Positions 24,468 through 33,107 of a DNA stretch of 64,000 nucleotides are shown here, in pieces. The position numbers and the translations under genes are program-made. Positions within the stretch are counted from its first letter, which is position 1. Each line of letters starts with the position of its first letter. The DNA is from CAWUEZ02 sp963921355 (GTDB lineage: Bacteria; Pseudomonadota; Alphaproteobacteria; Thalassobaculales; Thalassobaculaceae): contig OZ001190.1 in assembly GCA_963921355.3 (NCBI GenBank), forward strand, positions 4,092,001 through 4,156,000, given 5' to 3'. Below the pieces are notes generated by a model. That model was not told where the DNA came from. It did not search any database and worked only from the letters and a program-made list of their open reading frames with translations.

Positions 24468-25223
24468 CTAGACCTTGTGGCGATCGAACGTTGGCCTCAG
24501 CAGGACCTCGTTCAGGCAGGTGCGCGGATCCATGGACGCCAGGAACCAGACGATCTCGGCGACGTTCTCGGGTTGGATCACGCGGTTCAGTTCCTCGGTC
24601 GTGAGCTTCTTCGGTCGGCGATCGAGGATCGGTGTACGCACTTCACCCGGACAGATCGCCGTCGCGCGAATGCCCTGGTTTCCGTATTCGCGCTGGATCT
24701 GAAAGCTCATCGCCATGACGGCGTGTTTCGAAGCGCCATAGGCGACCCCTGCGACATCGGAATAGAACCGTCCGGCCCAGGACGACGTGGTAGCGATCAC
24801 GCCGTCGCCCTGGCGCAGCATGGTCGGCAGCGCGGCCGTCACGCCGTTGTAGACGCCTTTGATGTTGGCATCGATCACAGTGTCCCAGCCCGCAAGCAGT
24901 TCGGGCGCTTCGGCCGCTTCGCGCCAGGTCCGCTCGGTGACATTGGTACCGGCGTTGTTGAACTGCAGGTCCAGGCGGCCGAGGTCGCGGTCGATCTTAC
25001 GGCCGGCTTCAAGGACCGAGTCGCGGTCGACGAAATCGAGCGGCAGAACCTCGGCGCGTCCGCCGGCGGCCCGGACCGCCTCAGCGACCGCGTCGAGAGA
25101 GTCCGCGCGGCGCCCGCTCAACACCACCGTCATCCCCGCCGATGCGAGGCGCAACGCCGTCGCCTCACCTATTCCGGTACCTGCCCCCGTGATCCAGGCT
25201 ACTCTTTCCTCGAGCGTCCGCAT
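24468..25223 (-). CDS. SDR-family NAD(P)-dependent oxidoreductase
   Basis: A 251-residue classical short-chain dehydrogenase. TGAGTGIGEATALRLA is the cofactor motif, NNAGTN the NNAG motif, TTSSWAGR the catalytic Ser region and YGASKHAVM the YxxxK active site; CPGEVRTPILDRRPK follows. The C-terminal ENVAEIVWFLASMDPRTCLNE block is usual for 3-oxoacyl-type or alcohol dehydrogenases of this group. Cofactor choice (the residue after the second strand reads SGRR) suggests NADPH. It is separated by repeats from the luciferase-like operon and is divergent from the EamA gene, so it is likely transcribed alone. Confidence 0.87.
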   Translation of the reverse strand: MRTLEERVAWITGAGTGIGEATALRLASAGMTVVLSGRRADSLDAVAEAVRAAGGRAEVLPLDFVDRDSVLEAGRKIDRDLGRLDLQFNNAGTNVTERTWREAAEAPELLAGWDTVIDANIKGVYNGVTAALPTMLRQGDGVIATTSSWAGRFYSDVAGVAYGASKHAVMAMSFQIQREYGNQGIRATAICPGEVRTPILDRRPKKLTTEELNRVIQPENVAEIVWFLASMDPRTCLNEVLLRPTFDRHKV

Positions 25224-25281
25224 GCCCCCGCCTTTCCACTGCCCAATCCAAACGGGTCACCCCGGGACCGAGTTTAGCGAC

Positions 25282-26274
25282 ATGCCGTCATCCTCCGACA
25301 GCCCCGGAGAACAGGGCGACCCGGAACCCAAGGGTCGCTGGCCCGGCTGGCTTCAGCCCTGGCGGGGCCGGTGGGAGCACTGGTGGTCGGGACTGACCCC
25401 GAACCTGCGGGGATCGATCTGGCTGTTAGGCGCCGGCATCGTGTTCGCGATCATGGCGGCCCTGATCAAGCAGGCCGGGCAGCGGCTACCCGTCGTGGAG
25501 ATCCTGTTCTTCCGCCAGATGTTCGTGATCGTGTTCATGGCGCCGGCGATCGCCAAAGGTTTCCCGGCGATTTTCGAAACCAAGGTCTTCGGCCTGCACA
25601 TGATCCGCATCGGCCTGGCGACCGTCGCCATGACCTCCGGGTTCACCGCCATCGTCAACCTGCCGCTCGCCGAGGCTGCGGCGATCAGCTTCTCGCGCAC
25701 TCTGTTCACCACCATGCTGGCGGTTCTGATCCTGAAGGAGATCGTCGGCTGGCGGCGCTGGACGGCCACCGCGGTGGGGTTCCTGGGTGTGCTGGTGGTC
25801 GTGCGCCCGTCGCCGGAGGGGCTTAACGAATACGCCATGCTCGCCCTGCTGTCGGCCATGTTCGTGGCCGGCATCATGATCTCGATCCGCATGCTGACCC
25901 GCACCGAGCGTCCGGCGACCATCATGGCCTATCAGGCGGTCTGCCTGACCATCATCCTCGCACCGCCGACCTGGTACTTCTGGGTGACGCCGACCTGGCA
26001 GGAACTGGTCCTGCTGGCGGTGATCGGTGGCGTGATGTCGGTCGCCCAGTTCCTCAACATCAAGGCCTACGCCAACGGAGAGGCGGCCGCACTCGCCCCG
26101 GTGGAATACGTCCGGCTGCTGACGGCGGCCGGGCTCGGTTTCATGGTGTTCGCGGAAGTCCCGACGATCTACACGGCCATCGGGGCGACCATCATCATTG
26201 CCAGCACGCTCTACACGGTGCGCCGCAGCGCATTGAAGAAACAGCAGAGCGCCGGGCCGGCGGACGACTCCTAG
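25282..26274 (+). CDS. EamA/DMT-family transporter
   Basis: A 330-residue membrane protein with about ten helices arranged as two EamA repeats. The first helix starts SIWLLGAGIVFAIMAALIKQ after a 45-residue hydrophilic, Trp-rich cytoplasmic leader; LPLAEAAAISFSRTLFTTML is the signature end of the first repeat and APVEYVRLLTAAGLGFMVFA that of the second. The drug/metabolite transporter family exports amino acids, purines or similar solutes; nothing here defines the cargo. The 3' end overlaps the convergent acyl-CoA synthetase gene by 4 bp. Confidence 0.83.
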   Translation: MPSSSDSPGEQGDPEPKGRWPGWLQPWRGRWEHWWSGLTPNLRGSIWLLGAGIVFAIMAALIKQAGQRLPVVEILFFRQMFVIVFMAPAIAKGFPAIFETKVFGLHMIRIGLATVAMTSGFTAIVNLPLAEAAAISFSRTLFTTMLAVLILKEIVGWRRWTATAVGFLGVLVVVRPSPEGLNEYAMLALLSAMFVAGIMISIRMLTRTERPATIMAYQAVCLTIILAPPTWYFWVTPTWQELVLLAVIGGVMSVAQFLNIKAYANGEAAALAPVEYVRLLTAAGLGFMVFAEVPTIYTAIGATIIIASTLYTVRRSALKKQQSAGPADDS

Positions 26275-27620
26275 TCGTCGCGGAACAGGCTCGCGACGGC
26301 CGAGCGGTCGGCCTTGCCGGTACCGCCCGTCGGAAGCGCGTCGACGACCTGGATTCGCGACGGCAGCTTGAAACGCTCCAATCGCGCCCCGGCCCAGTCC
26401 AGGACCGCCGCCGGGTCGGGGGTTCGCCCCGGAGCGGCGGTGATGACCGCCGCCACCGCCTCCCCGGTTCGGGGATCGGAAACACCGGTCACGAGCGCAC
26501 CTGCAACGTCGGCATGGGCTGCCAGGACCGCCTCGACTTCCAGCGGGGCGACCTTGAAGCCGCCCCGGTTGATCAGCTCCTTGGAACGTCCGATCAGGGC
26601 CAGCCGGCCGTCGGCCCGGGCGGTCACCAGGTCGCCGGTTCGGAAGTAACCGTCATCGTCGACCGCCGCCGCGGTCAGCGCCGGTTCGTCGAGGTATCCC
26701 CGCATCGCGTAGGGAGAGCGGACCCTCAGTTCTCCGTCGACCGCGACTGTGGTCTCGATGTCCGCGCCTGGACGGCCGAGCGAGCCCGCGGCATCGCCGT
26801 AGTCCTCCGGATCAACGAAGAAGTCGCAGGTCCCGGTCTCGGTCGACCCGTAGATGTCTCCGATCCGCACCCCCGGCCAGGCCGCCGCGATCTTCCCGCC
26901 GAGCCCGGCACTCAACGCCTCGCCGCCGGCCATGACCGTCAGCGCAGCTGGGTTCCTGGGGATCGGGCCGGTTTCCGCCAGCAGGCCCCGCAGAAGTGTC
27001 GGCACCGCCGGAAGCCGATCGACCGCCCCCTGATGCAGACAGGTGGCAACGGCCGGTGCCGACAGGCGCTCGGGAAAGATCAGACAGCCCCCCGTCAACA
27101 GGGTCAGCCAGGTGACCCATTGCCCGAAGCTGAAGGTCAGTTGGAGCGCCAGGAGGGTGCGCCCGCCGTCCTCCCATCCGGTCTCACGCCGGATCATCGC
27201 CAGCTTGCGGGCCTGACGTTCGGCCGACAGGACGACGGCCTTCGGCGTGCCCGTGCTGCCGGACGTGAAGACAATCGTCCCGGCGCCATCGAGCACGGCG
27301 CCATTGGCCGCCGGCGCATCGTTCAGGCGTTGACGGACGGCGTCCAGCCGAGCCGGCGGGGTCGCCCGATGGACCGGGGCCACCACGGCACCGCAGCGGT
27401 AGGCAGCCAGCAGCTCGACGAGATCGGCCGGCCGGTTGTCGACCAGCACCGCCAACGGGCGAAACCCGCCCGCTCCTTCGCGCGACAGCTCCGCGGCCCG
27501 GGCCTCGGCACGCGCGCGCAGCTCCGCGTGGGTCACCACCATACCGCCGGGGGCCTCGAGCGCCGGGGTGGCACCATGGTCGGCCAGGGCCTGGAACAGC
27601 ATGTCGGCGAAAGCGGTCAT
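26271..27620 (-). CDS. class-I adenylate-forming enzyme (acyl-CoA synthetase)
   Basis: A 449-residue AMP-binding protein, shorter than typical acyl-CoA ligases (500-550) because the N-terminal domain is compact. The phosphate loop is IVFTSGSTGTPKAVVLS (about residue 112); YGSTETG gives motif A5, YFRTGDLVTARADGRLALIG the hinge with Asp, and the C-terminal LPTGGTGKADRSAV segment holds the catalytic lysine. All essential parts are present. It should activate a carboxylic acid with ATP, then probably form the CoA thioester. It is divergent from an enoyl-CoA hydratase gene 76 bp away, which suggests a linked acid-degradation role. Confidence 0.86.
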   Translation of the reverse strand: MTAFADMLFQALADHGATPALEAPGGMVVTHAELRARAEARAAELSREGAGGFRPLAVLVDNRPADLVELLAAYRCGAVVAPVHRATPPARLDAVRQRLNDAPAANGAVLDGAGTIVFTSGSTGTPKAVVLSAERQARKLAMIRRETGWEDGGRTLLALQLTFSFGQWVTWLTLLTGGCLIFPERLSAPAVATCLHQGAVDRLPAVPTLLRGLLAETGPIPRNPAALTVMAGGEALSAGLGGKIAAAWPGVRIGDIYGSTETGTCDFFVDPEDYGDAAGSLGRPGADIETTVAVDGELRVRSPYAMRGYLDEPALTAAAVDDDGYFRTGDLVTARADGRLALIGRSKELINRGGFKVAPLEVEAVLAAHADVAGALVTGVSDPRTGEAVAAVITAAPGRTPDPAAVLDWAGARLERFKLPSRIQVVDALPTGGTGKADRSAVASLFRDD

Positions 27621-27696
27621 GAAGAGCGAGACAGTCCGGAGCGTGAGCGCTTACCCTCATCCTCGCCACCGGGCATCCCCGCGACAAGCCACCATC

Positions 27697-28545
27697 ATGG
27701 CCATGACCCAATCCAACACCGTCCTCCCCGAAACCGTTCTTTATGAACGCCAAGGCCCCGTGGCCCTGATCACCCTCAACCGGCCCGAACGCCTGAACGC
27801 CATGGATCAGCCGATGCTGGATGCCTTGCAGGCGGCCTGTGATCGGGCGGAAACCGACCCCGAAACCCGGGCGGTCGTGGTCACCGGGGCGGGCAAGGCC
27901 TTCTCGTCCGGCTTCGACCTGCAGGCCCAGGCGGCCAACACACCTTCCGGGGTGGCCGAATGGCGGCCGGTGCTGCGCCGGGATTTCGACGCCGCCATGC
28001 GGTTCTGGCACATGAGCAAGCCGACGATCGCGGCCGTGCACGGGCCGGCCCTGGCGGGAGCCTGCGAACTGGCCATGGCCTGCGATATCACGGTCGCATC
28101 CGAGGATGCGGTGTTCGGTGAGCCCGAGCTCAAATTCGGGGCCGGAATCGTGGTGATGATCCTGCCGTGGGTCGTCGGCCCGAAACGGGCCAAGGAAATC
28201 ATCCTGCTCGGCCTGGACGACATTCCGGCCCGCGAAGCCCAGGCGATGGGCCTGATCAACCGGGTGGTCCCGACCGGCGAGGACGTGGCCACAGCTCTCA
28301 GACTGGCGCGACGGATGGCGGCCATGGACCGGCCGCTGGTGCGCGAGACCAAGCGCGCCATCAATCGGGCGTTCGAGGTCATGGGCATGGGGGAGGCGCT
28401 GGAATCCGCGCTCGAGATCGACACGCTGATCGAGGGCGAAGGCATGGCGACCAAAACGAGGTTCCTGGAGATCGCCCGCACCGAGGGTTTGCGCGCCGCC
28501 CTGGCCTGGCGGGAAGCACGTGCCGCGGCGGCGGAACAGGCTTAG
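27697..28545 (+). CDS. enoyl-CoA hydratase/isomerase family protein
   Basis: A 282-residue crotonase-fold enzyme. GPVALITLNRPERLNAMD, AFSSGFDLQAQA and the oxyanion loop HGPALAGACELAMACDIT are intact, and FGEPELKFGAGIVVMILPW covers the catalytic Glu positions: one Glu (GEPELKFG) is present, while the second position reads as hydrophobic, as in several isomerases or hydrolases. The ATG at 27,697 is used; a second in-frame ATG lies two codons on. It is divergent from the acyl-CoA synthetase and followed 74 bp later by msrA. Confidence 0.84.
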   Translation: MAMTQSNTVLPETVLYERQGPVALITLNRPERLNAMDQPMLDALQAACDRAETDPETRAVVVTGAGKAFSSGFDLQAQAANTPSGVAEWRPVLRRDFDAAMRFWHMSKPTIAAVHGPALAGACELAMACDITVASEDAVFGEPELKFGAGIVVMILPWVVGPKRAKEIILLGLDDIPAREAQAMGLINRVVPTGEDVATALRLARRMAAMDRPLVRETKRAINRAFEVMGMGEALESALEIDTLIEGEGMATKTRFLEIARTEGLRAALAWREARAAAAEQA

Positions 28546-28619
28546 CTCGAAATGACTCTCTGGACGCGCCTCCCCCCAAGCCTCATGTCTGTCCAGCCGA
28601 ACGGAACGAGGAGATAGTG

Positions 28620-29090
28620 ATGGCCAAGGCGATGTTCGCGGCAGGCTGTTTCTGGAGCCCCGAAGAGCTGTTCCGTCAAGTCCCCGGGGTGACCGACGTC
28701 GCCGTCGGCTACAGCGGCGGCGCCACGGAGAACCCGAGTTATGAAGACGTCTGTACCGGCAACACCGGACATGCCGAAGTCGTCGAGGTCGACTACGACC
28801 CGGACCGGGTCAGCTACCATCAACTCCTCGACGTGTTCTTCGACATTCACGATCCGACCCAGGTGAACCGCCAGTGGCCCGACGTCGGCACCCAATACCG
28901 CTCGGCCGTGTTCTTCCACAATGAAGACCAGGAAGCCGCCGCCCGAGACATCAAGCGGAGCCTGACCGAACGCGGCGTTCCCGTGGCGACCGAAATCAGC
29001 CGGGCCGGACCGTTCTGGCGCGCCGAGGAGTATCACCAGCAGTTTCTGGCCAAGCGCCGGAAGGGCATTTTCGGGAGGCTTTTCAGATGA
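28620..29090 (+). CDS. msrA: peptide-methionine (S)-S-oxide reductase
   Basis: A 156-residue MsrA that reduces the S epimer of methionine sulfoxide in proteins or free form, recycled by thioredoxin. The nucleophile is Cys10 in the AAGCFWSPEELFRQVPG motif; the serine after GCFW replaces the glycine of most family members. VGYSGGATENPSYEDVCTGN and TGHAEVVEVDYDP, the NRQWPDVGTQYRSAVF block and EEYHQQFL are typical. The ATG follows GAGGAGATA. It overlaps the downstream cupin gene by ATGA. Together with the cytoplasmic BisC-like enzyme it gives this locus two sulfoxide reductases. Confidence 0.92.
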   Translation: MAKAMFAAGCFWSPEELFRQVPGVTDVAVGYSGGATENPSYEDVCTGNTGHAEVVEVDYDPDRVSYHQLLDVFFDIHDPTQVNRQWPDVGTQYRSAVFFHNEDQEAAARDIKRSLTERGVPVATEISRAGPFWRAEEYHQQFLAKRRKGIFGRLFR

Positions 29091-29770
29091 GCGTTCAAAG
29101 CGAAGGGCCGGACGGCCTCAACAGCGACTTCACCGCGTTCGCGCGGGTCGACACCAATGCGGTCGACTGGCAGGCGAGCCCCAGCCCGAGCGTGTTCCGC
29201 AAACGCCTCGATCTGGCGGGGGACCCGGAGGCCAGCCGTGTGACCTCGATCGTCGAGTACAAGCCCGACAGCGACTTCCATAGCCACCCCCATCCCGACG
29301 GCGAGGAGATCCTGGTGCTGGACGGCGTGTTCTCCGACGAGCATGGCGACTATCCGGCCGGAACGTTTCTGCTGAACCCGGAGGGCTTCGAGCATGCGCC
29401 CCGTTCCAAGGAAGGCTGTGTGCTCTTCGTGAAGCTTCGCCAGTACCCCGGCAAGCGCCGCCAGATCACGATCGACACCCGCAGCGGTTCCTGGCGGCCC
29501 GGCCTGGTGGAGGGCATCGAGGTCCAGGATCTCTACAAAGAGGACGGCCATAGCGAGCATATCCGGCTGGCACGGTTCGCCCCGGGGTCGGCCACCCCGG
29601 AGCATGTCCACGCCGGCGGCGAGGAGATCTTCGTGCTGGAGGGCTCCGTGGAGGACGAGTTCGGTGTCCATCCCGCCGGCACCTGGGTGCGCTATCCGGA
29701 TGGATCCCGCCACACCGCCCGCGCGCCTCATGGGGCGTTGCTCTACGTGAAGAGCGGCCATCTTAGCTAG
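29087..29770 (+). CDS. bicupin (ChrR-type cupin domain) protein
   Basis: A 227-residue protein made of two cupin domains. Each has a motif of the form HxHP/H..GEE: FHSHPHPDGEEILVLDGVFSDEHG (about residues 64-87) and EHVHAGGEEIFVLEGSVEDE (about 170-190). Both contain paired His and a Glu suited to bind a metal, as in ChrR anti-sigma factor cupins (Cupin_7). There is no N-terminal zinc-binding anti-sigma domain and no sigma factor gene beside it, so an enzyme or sensor of oxidised metabolites is as likely as a regulator. Its start overlaps msrA's stop, which fits a role in oxidative stress. Confidence 0.82.
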   Translation: MSVQSEGPDGLNSDFTAFARVDTNAVDWQASPSPSVFRKRLDLAGDPEASRVTSIVEYKPDSDFHSHPHPDGEEILVLDGVFSDEHGDYPAGTFLLNPEGFEHAPRSKEGCVLFVKLRQYPGKRRQITIDTRSGSWRPGLVEGIEVQDLYKEDGHSEHIRLARFAPGSATPEHVHAGGEEIFVLEGSVEDEFGVHPAGTWVRYPDGSRHTARAPHGALLYVKSGHLS

Positions 29771-29772
29771 AG

Positions 29773-29862
29773 GCCCTTCGACACGCCCTGCGGGCTGCTC
29801 AGGGCGAGGTCATACAATCGACCTCATCCGGAGCAGGGCCGATAGGCCCGTGTCGAAGGACG
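29773..29862. repeat. dispersed inverted-repeat element (CCTTCGACAC family)
   Basis: Outer arms CCTTCGACAC (29,774-29,783) and GTGTCGAAGG (29,850-29,859) are perfect inverted repeats. Inside are GCCCTGCGGGCTGCTCAGGGC and the pair GAGGT / ACCTC (29,806-29,825). This type of element, ending in CCTTCGACAC and containing CTGCTCAGGGCGAGG, is a familiar intergenic repeat in alphaproteobacteria. It stands between the bicupin and the frameshifted SDR gene. Confidence 0.7.
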
Positions 29863-29901
29863 CGTTATCGTTCTCCCCGCTGCATCGGCGAGGAGGACGC
29901 A

Positions 29902-30640
29902 ATGGCCAGGATCGCACTCGTAACCGGCGGCTCACGCGGGATCGGCGCTGCCACCTGCCGGCTGCTGGCCCGTGACGGCTGGGATATTGCCGTCAATTTC
30001 TCGCAGGATGCCGACGCCGCCGAAGCGGTGGCGGAGGATGTGCGCGCCAAGGGCCAGCAAGCCCTGGTGGTCCGGGCCGATGTCGGCGACGAGGCCCAGG
30101 TGCTGGCGATGTTCGATCGCGTCGAGAGCGAGTTCGGAACGCTTGACGGGCTGGTGAATTCGGCGGGCATCATCGGGCCGGTCGGCCGCGTCGACGCGCT
30201 CACGGTCGAGGACATCGATCGGGTTCTGCGCACCAATGTCGTCGGCTGCATCCTGACCTGCCGGGAAGCCGTCATAAAGAATGTCGCCACGCCATGGCGG
30301 CAACGGCGGCGCCATCGTCAACGTCTCGTCGGGCTCGGCCTATCTCGGGAACCCAGGTAGTCAGGTGCTGTATGCGATCTCCAAGGGAGCGGTGAACTCC
30401 CTGCATATCGGCCTCAGCCAGGAGGGCGCCGGCGAAGGGATCCGGGTCAACGCCGTCTCCCCCGGCATGACCGCGACCGACATGGTCACCGATCAGGCGG
30501 CGGCGGCAAACATCCCGAACATCCCGATGGGCCGGCTCGGCACCCCGGAGGAAATCGCCGAAGCGATCGTCTGGCTGATGAGCGACCGGGCCGGCTACAC
30601 CGCAGGCGCCAACATCCGTGTGGCGGGCGGGCGGCCCTGA
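29902..30640 (+). pseudogene. SDR-family oxidoreductase (YgfF-like), single-base frameshift
   Basis: Two frames together encode one complete short-chain dehydrogenase of about 245 residues. The first (29,902 to about 30,275) has VTGGSRGIGAATCRLLARDG and VNSAGI, and runs off into nonsense after REAVI. The second frame (from about 30,281) continues with GGAIVNVSSGSAYLG, YAISKGAVNSL (active-site YxxxK) and VSPGMTATDMV to the end. The frames differ by one base near AAA at 30,276-30,278; removing one A restores REAVIRMSPRHGG, the expected sequence. The rest of the gene is undamaged, so the lesion is recent or a base-call error. Relatives are NAD(P)-dependent glucose- or 3-oxoacyl-dehydrogenase-like enzymes. 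Confidence 0.8.
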
Positions 30641-30733
30641 TCCGCCCGGCCGCTCCAACCAAGAACAAAAAAAGAACTTTGAGCCATCTGAGCGGTCTGC
30701 CATGGTTGGGGAACCGTTGATGGAGAACACGTC

Positions 30734-31165
30734 ATGGCGGAACATCCGACACGGACCGGCGGCTGCATGTGCGGCGACGTGCGCTATCAAGTCTCCGGGC
30801 CGATGAAGCAGATCGTCGCGTGCCATTGCCGGGAATGCCGCCGGATGACCGGCCATTTCCTGATATCCGCCGATGTCTGGAATGCCGATTTTGACTTCAT
30901 CGAGAAACGCGGCCTCGGGTGGTACCGCTCGTCGGCAAAAGGGCGCCGGGGGTTCTGCAAGACCTGCGGAAGCAGCCTGTTTTTCCAGGTCGACGGCGAC
31001 GACAGGATCTCCATCGCCGTCGGGTCTCTGGACGACGGATGCGACACGGGTCTGCGGATCGCCGCCCATGTCTTCGCGCCGGAAAAGGGCACCTACTACG
31101 ATCTGGACGATGCACCGGCATTTCCGGAAAGCACCGACACCGTTCCGATGCCGGAGCGAAACTGA
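30734..31165 (+). CDS. GFA-family (glutathione-dependent formaldehyde-activating-like) protein
   Basis: A 143-residue zinc protein with the full cysteine pattern of the GFA family (PF04828): GGCMCGDVRY near residue 10, ACHCRECRRMTG near 29 and FCKTCGSSLFF near 73. Two zinc ions, one structural and one catalytic-like, are expected. Despite the name, most members are not proven to act on formaldehyde; they may bind small thiol adducts. The ATG follows GATGGAGAAC at 7 bases. The gene is 94 bp after the frameshifted SDR on the same strand and may share its transcript. Confidence 0.88.
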   Translation: MAEHPTRTGGCMCGDVRYQVSGPMKQIVACHCRECRRMTGHFLISADVWNADFDFIEKRGLGWYRSSAKGRRGFCKTCGSSLFFQVDGDDRISIAVGSLDDGCDTGLRIAAHVFAPEKGTYYDLDDAPAFPESTDTVPMPERN

Positions 31166-31436
31166 CCGCCTCTGCCCTCGGTCTGGCTCGAAATCCCGTC
31201 TGGATAAATCCGCACTGCGGCAGGCCTCGGAGAGCCCCCGATGGATCGGGTTCTTCACCAACTGAAGACCGCTTGGCAAAGACACAATGAGGAATTCCAA
31301 TTAACTTTTCCTAAACTTTTATCTTTTAACTTAGATCACTGGAAACAAACAAGAATTCGACGTTTATGGGACGTAAGTGGTTGTTTGCTCGAAGAGAACA
31401 GCTGGTCGGAAATGTTGCCTCGATGTCAGGCGCTAG
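31166..31436 (+). promoter_or_regulatory. AT-rich spacer upstream of the first sensor kinase, without a supported gene
   Basis: After the GFA gene about 270 bp carry no convincing gene. Composition drops sharply to A+T between about 31,268 and 31,380 (runs such as TTAACTTTTCCTAAACTTTT), which makes it the likely promoter of the kinase pair. A 55-codon ORF beginning at ATG 31,366 (MGRKWLFARREQLVGNVASM) could be the displaced N-terminus of the kinase; see the next entry. Confidence 0.4.
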
Positions 31437-32975
31437 AGCGGCCAAGAGCGAACCCACTGTCCAGCGCGGATTGAACTTAAGATTTTCGCCTGGGTCGAGG
31501 TACACGCGACAGCCGCATACGCGGTCGCTTTGACCTTGATCGCCACCTTCGCCACGGTCGTCTGGGTAAGCTCGATCCTCCTGGTTTCGGAGCAGGCGGA
31601 TCTCGCAGCTGAGGTCAATGTTGCCGGTCGCCAGCGCATGCTCAGTCAGAAGATCGCGCTGCTGACTTCAGAACTCGGGGCTGTTCGAGTTGAAAGCCGA
31701 CAGGCCTTGCGCGAAGAAATCCTGGCCTGCGTTGATCTCATGGAACGGGCCCATCACATCATGATCTCTCGTGATGGCGACCTGCTTCGCGAAACGGCGG
31801 CCGAAGGGACGAACTGCCACCCGGGGACTGCTGGAACACATGCGCCCGGCGCAATGTCGGAGACACTGTCAGCGGCCTACTTTCAGGGTGCGCCCTCTCT
31901 GGACACTCTGCTGAATGAATATCTCCGATCGACGCGGGGGCTCGTCGAGGAGTCACGGGACTGGCCCGCCTCTCATCAACCTGATCAGCGCCGCCTCTTC
32001 GCCATCGCGCACCGTGAACTCCCGACGCAGCTTGATCATGTCGCACAGATCATTCAACGGGAGGGCGAGGCGAGAGCGGCGTGGCTCGTAACATTCAAGA
32101 CAGCGATGTGGATCGCGACTCTTTTACTGCTTGTCTTTGAAGTCCTGCTGATCTTCCGGCCGATGGTTCGAAGGGTCTCCGACACCATCAGAGCCATCAA
32201 GAACATCGCGCTTGACCTGGCGGAACGGCATAGCTCGGAGCATGACCTGAAGGTATCGAACCACGCAAAAAGCCGGTTTCTGGCCCATATGAGTCACGAA
32301 CTGCGCACGCCGTTGAATGCAGTGAATGGCTATGCGCAGGTCCTCTTGGAGGCGGACGAGCTCGGCGTTCCGGAGGATCGCCGACGGGAGTACGCGTGCA
32401 ACATCCTCGCCTCCGGCAAACATCTCCTGGATAGGGTTGATGAACTCCTGGATCTGGCCCGGATCGATGCGGGAACCATGACCGTCGCATGCGACGCTGT
32501 CGATATCGGCCGACTGGCCGGCGGCGTTGCGTCCATGCTTCGGCTCAAGGCCAGTCAGCGCAATCAGAACATCCAGGTTCATCATCGGCCTTACAGCGTC
32601 CACGTCTATGCCGACCAGAAACTGCTGCGCCGGGCGTTGATCAACCTCGTGGACAATGCACTGAAGTACGGACGCGACGGTGGCACCGTTTCGATCCGGT
32701 ACATCCAGCGGAGCCAGGACCAAGTGGAGGTCGTCGTTGAGGATGATGGGATCGGAATTGACCCCCAGGACTTACCGTTCCTGCTCGAACCGTTTGCGCG
32801 TGCCGAAACCAATCCTGATGTCACTCTAGACGGCGTTGGACTTGGACTCCCGCTTACCAAACGGTTTGTCGATGCCCAGGGCGGGACGCTGTCGATTTCC
32901 AGCACGCCCGGTGCCGGAACTGCCGCAACCATCATCCTGGCGTCAATCGAAAGCCAGTTCGCCCAAAGCGGCTGA
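31437..32975 (+). CDS. sensor histidine kinase with PilJ-type (NarX-like) periplasmic domain; start uncertain
   Basis: The frame is open from 31,437. Its first ordinary start codon is TTG at 31,530 (481 residues), but the sequence before it (KIFAWVEVHATAAYAVALTL) looks like the natural lead into the first membrane helix. No ATG or GTG occurs in that part; a one-base deletion near 31,440-31,480 would join it to an ORF starting at ATG 31,366. Domains: helix 1 (TLIATFATVVWVSSILLV), PilJ motif VNVAGRQRMLSQKIALL, helix 2 near residue 195, then HisKA with His256 in SHELRTPLN and an HATPase with LINLVDNALKYG and GVGLGLPLTKR. The periplasmic domain probably senses a small ligand. No response regulator gene is adjacent. 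Confidence 0.8.
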   Translation, partial: SGQERTHCPARIELKIFAWVEVHATAAYAVALTLIATFATVVWVSSILLVSEQADLAAEVNVAGRQRMLSQKIALLTSELGAVRVESRQALREEILACVDLMERAHHIMISRDGDLLRETAAEGTNCHPGTAGTHAPGAMSETLSAAYFQGAPSLDTLLNEYLRSTRGLVEESRDWPASHQPDQRRLFAIAHRELPTQLDHVAQIIQREGEARAAWLVTFKTAMWIATLLLLVFEVLLIFRPMVRRVSDTIRAIKNIALDLAERHSSEHDLKVSNHAKSRFLAHMSHELRTPLNAVNGYAQVLLEADELGVPEDRRREYACNILASGKHLLDRVDELLDLARIDAGTMTVACDAVDIGRLAGGVASMLRLKASQRNQNIQVHHRPYSVHVYADQKLLRRALINLVDNALKYGRDGGTVSIRYIQRSQDQVEVVVEDDGIGIDPQDLPFLLEPFARAETNPDVTLDGVGLGLPLTKRFVDAQGGTLSISSTPGAGTAATIILASIESQFAQSG

Positions 32976-33107
32976 GTGGTTTCCCCATCCGATTGTTTCA
33001 AAGACCCGCGCATCGACCCAGCACAACGGCTTTGCCCAAGAAAGGGGTGGTTAGGAAACGACGTGTAAAGTCCCGTCGCCGCATTCAGCGGGTGGGATGA
33101 GTCAGTC

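Noticed and set aside
31241..31474. 77-codon plus-strand ORF in the AT-rich spacer (MDRVLHQLKTAWQRHNEEF)
   Set aside because: No ribosome site, no homologous-looking motif, and it overlaps the more natural kinase upstream frame.
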